Below are positions 58,184 through 64,000 of a stretch of DNA of 64,000 nt, in pieces; position 1 is the stretch's first letter; each line of letters begins with the position of its first letter. Under the pieces are notes generated by a model. That model saw nothing but the letters and a program-made list of their open reading frames with translations. It was not told where the DNA came from and ran no database searches. The DNA comes from Nostoc sp. UHCC 0926 (GTDB lineage: Bacteria; Cyanobacteriota; Cyanobacteriia; Cyanobacteriales; Nostocaceae): the NCBI RefSeq assembly GCF_028623165.1, contig NZ_CP117768.1, positions 6,266,001 through 6,330,000 on the forward strand, read 5' to 3'. The position numbers and the translations under genes were made by a program.

Positions 58184-59593
58184 ATGACAGATGCTTTGAT
58201 TAGGCCAGATTTAGACCAAGAAAACGGGCAACCCCAGATGAGCTTAAGCACGAAAGGGGCGCGGAATTTAGCCAAAACCACGAAAACTCCGCCTCAGATG
58301 CAAGGCATTACCCCCAGGTGGTTGTTACAGATGTTGCCTTGGGTACAAGTCACGGGTGGGGCCTATCGGGTTAACCGTCGCTTGACCTATGATGTTGGTA
58401 ATGGACGGGTCAGCTTTACTAATACAGGGGTCCAGGTGCGGGTCATTCCCCAAGCACTTTGTGAACTATCTTTACTGCGTGGTTTTGAGGATATTGAGGT
58501 ACTCAACGCCTTGGCAGACCGCTTTGTCCAACAAGAATTTGCCCCTGGTGAGGTAATTGTACAGGAAGGTCAACCAGCCAACCAGGTGTTATTAATTGCT
58601 CATGGTAAAGTTAATAAGCTTAAGGCAGGAAAATATGAGGCGGAAGCTTTACGGGATATCTTAGCTGAAGGCGATTGTTTTGGTGGCGAAGCTATAGTTC
58701 TATCTCAGGACACTTGGGAGGTTAGCCTCAGAGCCGTTACGCGCTGCATAGTTTTGTCTTTGCCAATACAGGCGTTTCGGGAGTTAATGAACCAGTCTGA
58801 AGCGTTGCAGATTCAGGTCGATCGCTTTAGAGCTATCTTGAGCAAACCCCAGGATAAGTATAATCAAGCGGAGATCGCCATGACCGCGGGTCATAGTCAG
58901 GAAACTGAGTTACCCAGGACATTTGCTGATTACGACTTGAATCCACGGGAGTATGAGTTAAGCGTCGCTCAAACCATTTTACGGGTGAATACGCGAGTTG
59001 CTGACCTCTACAACGAACCCATGAACCAGACGGAGCAACAATTACGGCTGACTATCGAAGCGTTGCGGGAACGGCAAGAATACGAGATGCTGAATAATCC
59101 TGATTTCGGGTTGTTGCACAATGCTGATCTCAAGCAACGCATCTTTACCCGCACCGGGCCACCGACTCCAGATGATTTTGATGAATTGCTCTCTCGGCGG
59201 CGCAAATCTCGTTTTTTCCTAGCTCACCCTCGCGCGATCGCTGCTTTCGGTCGGGAGTGTAACCGTCGTGGAATCTATTCCCCAAGCACGGAGGTCAATG
59301 GAAAGATTGTACCTGCATGGCGCAACTATCCGATTTTTCCTTGTAACAAAATTCCGATCACCAAGGAGGGTACTAGCTCTATTTTGGTACTCCGTGTCGG
59401 AGAAGAAAACCAAGGGGTAGTAGGTCTACACAAAACGGGTATCCCAGACGAATACCAGCCCAGCTTGTCCGTCAAATTCATGGGTATCAACGAAAAAGCT
59501 GTCATTTCTTATCTTGTCAGCGCCTACTACTGTGCAGCCATTCTCATCCCCGATGCACTTGGCATCCTGGAAGATGTCGAAATTGGGCGCTGA
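58184..59593 (+). CDS. Family 2B encapsulin shell protein with cNMP-binding domain, copy 2
   Basis: The 469-residue paralogue is equal in length to copy 1, with [37 protein letters not shown], the cNMP domain, then [36 protein letters not shown] and [20 protein letters not shown]. Differences cluster in the cNMP domain (cassette [15 protein letters not shown], also without Arg) and in a loop near residue 340 ([12 protein letters not shown] versus [13 protein letters not shown]). Two paralogues could form a mixed shell. It is 101 bp after copy 1. The start at 58184 has no strong SD. Confidence 0.88.
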   Translation: MTDALIRPDLDQENGQPQMSLSTKGARNLAKTTKTPPQMQGITPRWLLQMLPWVQVTGGAYRVNRRLTYDVGNGRVSFTNTGVQVRVIPQALCELSLLRGFEDIEVLNALADRFVQQEFAPGEVIVQEGQPANQVLLIAHGKVNKLKAGKYEAEALRDILAEGDCFGGEAIVLSQDTWEVSLRAVTRCIVLSLPIQAFRELMNQSEALQIQVDRFRAILSKPQDKYNQAEIAMTAGHSQETELPRTFADYDLNPREYELSVAQTILRVNTRVADLYNEPMNQTEQQLRLTIEALRERQEYEMLNNPDFGLLHNADLKQRIFTRTGPPTPDDFDELLSRRRKSRFFLAHPRAIAAFGRECNRRGIYSPSTEVNGKIVPAWRNYPIFPCNKIPITKEGTSSILVLRVGEENQGVVGLHKTGIPDEYQPSLSVKFMGINEKAVISYLVSAYYCAAILIPDALGILEDVEIGR

Positions 59594-59753
59594 GGGAAGG
59601 GGAAACCTGACTTTTTCGACAGTGACTAAATGAAATGTCGTCGTGACAAATTGCTGTCCTTGGGTTAATCCCGAAAGTAGCATTGTTTGATAGTTTCTAT
59701 CAACCAGCTTTTGTCGGTTAGGTGTAGTACTGTAATTTTGAAGATAAATATTT

Positions 59754-60683
59754 ATGGTGAATACTCAAGTCTTTGAACAGTCATCTGTTAAAGAAACGAC
59801 CTTTGACCTTAAAGCTTATTTATCAGAACGGCGATCACAAGTTGAAGCAGCGCTTGAACAATCAATCACTGTAGTCTATCCAGAAATACTCTACGAATCC
59901 ATGCGCTATTCTCTGCTGGCTGGAGGAAAGCGCCTACGCCCGATTCTATGTCTTGCCTGTTGTGAACTGGTTGGAGGCACAGTCGAGATGGCGATGCCTA
60001 CTGCTTGTACGCTGGAAATGATTCACACCTTTTCTCTGATCCATGACGATTTACCCACAATGGATAATGATGACTATCGACGCGGCAAGTTAACTAACCA
60101 TAAAATTTATGGCGAAAACATTGCCATTCTAGCTGGTGATGCGCTTTTAGCCTACGCCTTTGAGTTTCTTGTGGTTCAAACCAAAGGAGTTGCTGCCCAG
60201 CAGTTATTGCAGGTTGTTGCTAAGTTAGCTCATGCAGTAGCAGCAACAGGTCTAGTTGGCGGTCAAGTTGTTGATTTACAATCTGAGGGATTGCAGAATA
60301 TTGACATCGAAACTCTCAACTTTATTCATGCTCACAAAACAGGAGCTTTGTTAGAAGCTTCCATTCTCTCAGGTGCAATGCTAGCGAAAGCTGACAACGA
60401 AGTCCTGCAAAAGCTTTCTTGCTATGCTTCCTACATTGGTCTAGCTTTTCAAATTGTTGATGATGTTTTGGATATAATTGGGACACAAGAAGAACTCGGT
60501 AAAACCCCAGGCAAAGACCAAAAGGCACAGAAAGTGACGTATCCCAGTTTATGGGGTATTGAGGAATCAAAACGCAAGAGCCAAGAATTAGTTGACCTAG
60601 CCAAAGCTGAACTTGTTGATTTTGGAGCAAAGGCACAACATCTAATGGCGATCGCAGACTATATCACAGCTAGAACACATTAG
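59754..60683 (+). CDS. Polyprenyl diphosphate synthase (CrtE/FPP-GGPP synthase type)
   Basis: The 309-residue enzyme condenses isoprenoid diphosphates with the first Asp-rich motif [10 protein letters not shown] (HDDLPTMD region) and the second in [10 protein letters not shown]. It aligns with cyanobacterial CrtE throughout ([53 protein letters not shown]). It is probably a second copy, since the genome must have a housekeeping CrtE for carotenoids and chlorophyll. Its place directly after the geosmin synthase and shell genes suggests it supplies FPP. Chain length cannot be told from sequence alone. It is 160 bp after the second shell gene. Confidence 0.9.
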   Translation: MVNTQVFEQSSVKETTFDLKAYLSERRSQVEAALEQSITVVYPEILYESMRYSLLAGGKRLRPILCLACCELVGGTVEMAMPTACTLEMIHTFSLIHDDLPTMDNDDYRRGKLTNHKIYGENIAILAGDALLAYAFEFLVVQTKGVAAQQLLQVVAKLAHAVAATGLVGGQVVDLQSEGLQNIDIETLNFIHAHKTGALLEASILSGAMLAKADNEVLQKLSCYASYIGLAFQIVDDVLDIIGTQEELGKTPGKDQKAQKVTYPSLWGIEESKRKSQELVDLAKAELVDFGAKAQHLMAIADYITARTH

Positions 60684-60780
60684 TCAGCGCTCACTCTGCT
60701 CAGAAGATCGCAAAAAAAGTCAGGTTACTTCAAGTGGAACACACATTCCGCACCTGGAACTGTCACAGAAGAAATGGCAA

Positions 60781-62195
60781 TTGACATCCTCCCCGCACTA
60801 AAAGTGACGGGGATTCCAAGGATCACTCTTTGGGTTTCCTCTTTCCACGACCCGACTTGCTTGGAGGAGTTTCCCCACCCACACAGAGGTCGATGTCTCC
60901 AGAGGCGTTAGTTCCGACGTGACCCGCCGTACTCAATCCTTTTTCTAATATGTTCCGCGCTGCGTTCCAATCTCTGTCTTGAGTATGTCCGCAATGAGGA
61001 CAAATATGAGTTCTAGCGCTAAGAGTCTTTTTGACAACCTCGCCACAATTAGAGCAATTCTGACTGGTGTAGTGGGGTGGAACGGCAACAGTTACCACGC
61101 CAAACACTTTGCCAAAATACTCAACCCATTCACGGAACAGCGACCACGAAACGTCATTAATCGATTTGGCCAAGTGATGATTCTTGACCCTGACGGGTTC
61201 GCCAGTCGCTTCAAGTCGGGGAACCCGCCCAACGCGCTGGCTCACCATGTTCCGCACCTGTAAATCTTCATACGCCACGAGGTCGTTAGACCTCACCACG
61301 CACCTTGCTGTCTTAACAGCAAAGTCTTTACGCTGGCGACTTACTTTGAGATGCTTCCGAGCAAGTCTATTTCTCTTCTTAATTCTGTTTTGGGAACCCT
61401 TTTTAGTCTTGGACATCCGGCGTTGCAACCGTTTCAAAGACTTCTCACTTTTACGCAGGTGACGCGGATTTGCAACTGTTTCCCCATTACTATCAGTGTA
61501 GAAGTGGTTCAAACCAACATCAATACCAATAGTTTTACCCGTTGGTTCCCGTCTTTCTACTCGCTCTTGGTCAATGCAAAACTGGGCATAATACCCATCA
61601 GCACGACGCACAACCCGCACTCTTTTAAACTGTTTAAGTTGGTAGAAGTGCAGGTCACGGGTTCCCCAAAGCTTAAAGGTTCCTGCTTTGAACCCATCAG
61701 AAAAAGTGATATGCCTGCGGTCGTTAGAAAGTCGCCACCCACAAGTTTTGTACTCAACAGAACCGTGCGTTTGACTACGCTTGAACCTCGGAAATCCTTT
61801 TTTCCCAGGTTTATTTTTTTTGCAGTTATCAAAAAACCGAGCAATTGCAGACCATGCTCTTTCAGCGCTAGCCTGTCTTGCCATCGAGTTCAATTTGGAT
61901 ACCCAAGGAAACTCAGTATTAGCAGCAAGCACAGCACAATAAGCGCTCAATTCATATCTGCCAATGCCCTTGTTATCCATCCAGTATCTAAGGCTTGCAT
62001 TGCGAACAAAACGAGCAGTTCTAATCGCTTCATCAAGCGCTTGATATTGCTCATTCTTCCCCTCAAGTTTGGCCTCAAATCCCAGCATATTTACGTCATG
62101 CGAACTAACGTAAATTATATCATGTTGCGACCGAATTTATTCGGTCATTCGCTTATATCCCCCGAATTCTATTCGGGGGCTTTACGCATCACGAC
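60781..62195 (-). mobile_element. Solitary TnpB element (IS200/IS605 group)
   Basis: The element contains only tnpB. The right end (minus strand) has the hairpin CCCCG-TCACT...AGTG-CGGGG (60791-60812) and ends AGGATGTCAA (60790-60781), a common right end of cyanobacterial IS605-type elements and the probable 3' end of the guide-RNA scaffold. The left end has two hairpins, GACCGAAT-tt-ATTCGGTC (62129-62146) and CCCCCGAAT-tct-ATTCGGGGG (62159-62179). It abuts a broken GST gene at about 62195. No tnpA is present, so movement would need a helper. Confidence 0.8.
60823..62088 (-). CDS. tnpB: RNA-guided nuclease TnpB
   Basis: The 421-residue protein has a helical N-terminal part and the split RuvC nuclease: Asp190 in GKTIGIDVGLNHFY, Glu274 in VAYEDLQVRNM, Asp373 in QDRDWNAARN. 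The zinc ribbon is SQNCSNCGE with HICPHCGH (Cys345, 348, 363, 366). TnpB proteins use an RNA from the element's right end (omega/reRNA) to cut DNA next to a short target motif. All catalytic residues are intact. The guide for this copy would be read from host sequence to the left of 60781. The C-terminal tail after Asp373 is longer and basic (GRGKRKPKE). Confidence 0.93.
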   Translation of the reverse strand: MLGFEAKLEGKNEQYQALDEAIRTARFVRNASLRYWMDNKGIGRYELSAYCAVLAANTEFPWVSKLNSMARQASAERAWSAIARFFDNCKKNKPGKKGFPRFKRSQTHGSVEYKTCGWRLSNDRRHITFSDGFKAGTFKLWGTRDLHFYQLKQFKRVRVVRRADGYYAQFCIDQERVERREPTGKTIGIDVGLNHFYTDSNGETVANPRHLRKSEKSLKRLQRRMSKTKKGSQNRIKKRNRLARKHLKVSRQRKDFAVKTARCVVRSNDLVAYEDLQVRNMVSQRVGRVPRLEATGEPVRVKNHHLAKSINDVSWSLFREWVEYFGKVFGVVTVAVPPHYTSQNCSNCGEVVKKTLSARTHICPHCGHTQDRDWNAARNILEKGLSTAGHVGTNASGDIDLCVGGETPPSKSGRGKRKPKE

Positions 62196-62306
62196 CCGTA
62201 AGTCAATTTCAGTGGCGGTAAAGTCAATTCCTTTTTCTAGTAAAACCACACGGGTTCTTTGGGAAAAGGTGGAGGCTTTAGCAAAGTAAAGTTGTACGGT
62301 GCTCAT
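62169..62306 (-). pseudogene. Glutathione S-transferase, N-terminal fragment
   Basis: From the ATG at 62306: [20 protein letters not shown] then [17 protein letters not shown], the thioredoxin-like start of a GST. Family similarity ends at about 62196, where the sequence runs into the TnpB element and stops at TAG (62169-62171) in the left-end hairpin. The sequence beyond the other end of the element does not resume a GST, so the rest was lost by deletion or the insertion was followed by rearrangement. Confidence 0.85.
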
Positions 62307-62648
62307 AAAATACTTTCCTTGTAAATATTGCATAGACGCGCAGTATCGCTAGACATTGCCTAGTTGGCACGCAAAAAAAAGTACTATCACATACAGATAA
62401 AATACTACGGTTTATCAGTCGACTTAGCGTACAATAGGTTAAAAATATTTCATAGTCTTTACAAAAATACAAGTCCCAACAATTGCAGACGGCTTGGCAA
62501 AAGTGACCAAAGCCAAGTATCGATATTCTTCATAACCACTGCTAAAGTTGATACAGCATACAATTATGATCTTATAAGTGCAAAACTTAAATCTGTAGGA
62601 ACTGCAATCAAAATTAGGTCAATAAATCAGGATTTTCAAGTCAATATT
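62307..62648. other. Intergenic region
   Basis: No gene is seen. A frame open from 62364 runs into the next gene but has no family features before 62649. Confidence 0.6.
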
Positions 62649-62897
62649 ATGGAGCCAATTCAGCCACAACAGCGCCGCGCCGCTGATCAAGTGTTTCAAC
62701 AATCCCTCAATCAGTTGGAGGATATCTTACAAGAAAGTTCAACTGAGGAAGAAGAAATCCCACAACTCCCGCAACTGGATACTAGTAGTCTCAGTGAAGT
62801 CGAAGCTCAAGACTTGATAAATATTGATTTAGCGGCTCTTGAGGACGCAGTTGCTGATATTGAACAATATCTCGAAGAAAGAACAAAAACGAAATAG
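62649..62897 (+). CDS. Small acidic coiled-coil protein (82 aa)
   Basis: The protein starts MEPIQPQQRRAADQVFQQSL and continues NQLEDILQESSTEEEEIPQL, then EVEAQDLINIDLAALEDAVA with DIEQYLEERTK. It is strongly acidic with two helices. It resembles a conserved cyanobacterial hypothetical whose role I do not know. The ATG at 62649 has no clear SD; the longer frame from 62364 adds a basic stretch without family look, so I leave it out. It converges with the RNA methyltransferase gene 20 bp away. Confidence 0.75.
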   Translation: MEPIQPQQRRAADQVFQQSLNQLEDILQESSTEEEEIPQLPQLDTSSLSEVEAQDLINIDLAALEDAVADIEQYLEERTKTK

Positions 62898-62917
62898 GGG
62901 TAAAAAGTTAAAATTCA

Positions 62918-63700
62918 TTACTGACAAATCATTTGCCGTCGAGCTTCGTACAACATTAAAGCGGCAGCGATCGCCACATTCAAAGATTCCACCCCAGGAC
63001 TCAGAGGAATTCTTACTTGCTTGTCTGCGATCGCTGCCAAATCTGCTGACAATCCAGCACCTTCATTTCCCAGTAAAATTAGACTGGGTTTTCGCCAGTC
63101 CACCTCCCAATAAGTTAAAGTCGCACTGGGTAAGGTTGCCACTACCTGCATTCCTGCCTGCTGACTTTGTTGAACTGTAGCTTTTAAATCTTCGGTTACC
63201 GCCGTTGCTAGGCGAAACCATTGCCCTGCTGAAGCACGGAGAACTTTGGGGCTATCTAAATCTACACTATCTCCACTTATCCACAACCCAGATGCTCCAG
63301 CGGCAGCAGCAGTGCGGATCATCGTACCCAGATTTCCCGGATCTTGCACCGTTTCTAAAGCTAGGACTAAACCAGTCAATGGTAGTTGAGTTTGGCCAAC
63401 GCTTCGTTTTGCCGTTGCCACCACACCATCTGGTTGGACTGTAGTAGCGATCGCATTTAATACTTCCTCACTCACAATTTCGGTGCGATCGCTTTTACTA
63501 CAAGCTTCTGACCACAGTGAGGAGTGGGCTGCTTGCCAATCTGAAGTACAACACACTGTTTCTAGCGGGTAATTAACCGCACAAGCTTCCTCTAACAGGT
63601 GCGTCCCTTCTAGTAAAAATAACTGCTGCTTGTGCCGCTCCTTGGTGGAGTGGAGTTTGCGAATTTGCTTGACTAGGGAATTTTGTAAACTGGTCAACAC
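62918..63700 (-). CDS. SpoU/TrmH family RNA 2'-O-methyltransferase
   Basis: The 260-residue enzyme has an N-terminal substrate-binding domain (NSLVKQIRKLHSTKERHKQQ, LFLLEGTHLLEEA) and the SPOUT knot: LVLALETVQDPGNLGTMIRT, LILLGNEGAGLSADLAAIAD and IPLSPGVESLNVAIAAALML. It uses SAM to methylate ribose in 23S rRNA or tRNA; target cannot be told. It lies next to tRNA-Leu on the same strand, without evidence of functional connection. Confidence 0.92.
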   Translation of the reverse strand: MLTSLQNSLVKQIRKLHSTKERHKQQLFLLEGTHLLEEACAVNYPLETVCCTSDWQAAHSSLWSEACSKSDRTEIVSEEVLNAIATTVQPDGVVATAKRSVGQTQLPLTGLVLALETVQDPGNLGTMIRTAAAAGASGLWISGDSVDLDSPKVLRASAGQWFRLATAVTEDLKATVQQSQQAGMQVVATLPSATLTYWEVDWRKPSLILLGNEGAGLSADLAAIADKQVRIPLSPGVESLNVAIAAALMLYEARRQMICQ

Positions 63701-63702
63701 GA

Positions 63703-63737
63703 TTTTGGATTTTGGATTTTGGATTTTGGATTTTGGA
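63703..63737. repeat. Heptamer tandem repeat, 5 x TTTTGGA
   Basis: Five direct copies of TTTTGGA (63703-63737), a typical STRR of heterocystous cyanobacteria, overlapping nothing but lying only a few bases upstream of the RNA methyltransferase start. The complementary heptamer appears inside smc and at 28089-28102. Confidence 0.92.
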
Positions 63738-63758
63738 TTAATCTAAAAGACGCTCGCG

Positions 63759-63827
63759 GACTCGCTCTAAGCGTTGGCGCAGCCTCTCGTATAGAAGCCA
63801 TGCCGCAGGCTTTACGCTGCGCTATCG
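63759..63827. repeat. Dispersed repeat A, copy 2 (inverted)
   Basis: GACTCGCTCTAAGCGTTGGC continues GCAGCCTCTCG and ends GCTTTACGCTGCGCTATCG. It is the inverse of 39985-40053 with a short central difference (cttctatacgagag versus caactcttagagag). Confidence 0.85.
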
Positions 63828-63851
63828 GCAATCTAAAATCCAAAATTAATA

Positions 63852-63932
63852 TGCGGAACCCGGGACTTGAACCCGGAAGCCTTGCGGCACTAGAACCTGA
63901 ATCTAGCGCGTCTGCCATTCCGCCAGTTCCGC
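63852..63932 (-). tRNA. tRNA-Leu (anticodon CAG)
   Basis: The 81-nt sequence folds into a cloverleaf on the minus strand: acceptor GCGGAAC / GTTCCGC with discriminator A (63852), a D arm with TGGCGGAATGGCAGA, anticodon arm CTAGA-TTCAGGT-TCTAG with anticodon CAG, a long variable arm (TGCCGCAAGGCT) as required for a class II Leu tRNA, and a T arm CCGGG-TTCAAGT-CCCGG. The 3' CCA is not encoded (TATT follows). It decodes CUG. Confidence 0.93.
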
Positions 63933-64000
63933 TGGCAATTGTTTTTATCGACAATTCCTTATTATTGCGTAATTTTTTACCTTTGTCAAGTCAAAACATC

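Noticed and set aside
61351-62289. 312-codon plus-strand frame
   Set aside because: Antisense to tnpB and the GST fragment; the minus-strand genes have clear motifs.
62364-62648. N-terminal extension of the small acidic protein
   Set aside because: Basic, AT-rich, no family look; the conserved-looking part starts at 62649.
63694-63954. 86-codon minus-strand frame over the tRNA
   Set aside because: It reads through tRNA-Leu, repeat A and the heptamer array.

Overview
The window looks like the chromosome of a filamentous, Nostoc-type cyanobacterium. It is dense in the HIP1 octamer GCGATCGC and in heptamer tandem repeats, and it carries petL (cytochrome b6f), a microaerobic ho2-hemN remnant, a beta-carbonic anhydrase, a microviridin cluster, a geosmin locus and many TPR, WD40, STAND and Uma2 genes. 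Most of it is ordinary chromosome rich in short dispersed repeats, with a few accessory islands.

Layout. 1-3.7 kb: start of a small membrane stress protein, hemN, a heme oxygenase gene cut off at its 5' side and fused to an unrelated gene remnant, and a 10 x 21-bp tandem array. 3.7-6.3 kb: a microviridin (graspetide) cluster, mdnA-mdnB-mdnC, whose precursor carries three core peptides. 6.6-13 kb: amidase overlapping a Ser/Thr kinase-TPR gene, a second 21-bp array, and lysC with in-frame palindromic repeat insertions. 13-18.4 kb: Uma2, a HicBA toxin-antitoxin pair, a palindrome array with 21-bp phasing, and an NB-ARC/TPR STAND gene separated from its N-terminal domain by one in-frame TGA. 18.7-23.6 kb: a split MprF system (flippase and synthase as separate genes) around two esterases. 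24-30 kb: an unrecognised 471-aa protein, Uma2 between two AraC remnants, and a DUF485/acetate symporter pair. 30-46 kb: TPR lipoprotein, RNase D-like exonuclease, BON lipoprotein, carbonic anhydrase, smc plus a PRC-barrel protein, ferric-reductase-like membrane protein, WD40, ABC exporter, SelO and a SUKH protein. 47-53 kb: GNAT, bioB, petL, aroB, then a foreign GC-rich GAF gene that has the anatomy of a single integron cassette with an attC site, small genes and a tryptophanase remnant. 54-60.7 kb: geosmin synthase, two cNMP-binding-domain proteins of the family 2B encapsulin shell type, and a polyprenyl diphosphate synthase. 60.8-64 kb: a solitary TnpB element next to a truncated GST gene, a small acidic protein, a SpoU-type RNA methyltransferase and tRNA-Leu(CAG).

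Systems most worth attention: (1) the geosmin locus read as a terpene-producing encapsulin compartment with its own prenyl diphosphate supply; (2) the three-core microviridin precursor with Asp/Glu swaps at the cross-linking positions; (3) the lone integron cassette at what looks like a secondary G^TT site in a cyanobacterial chromosome; (4) four unrelated arrays that share a 21-bp (two helical turns) period; (5) a mobile palindrome and heptamer repeats translated in frame inside lysC and smc.
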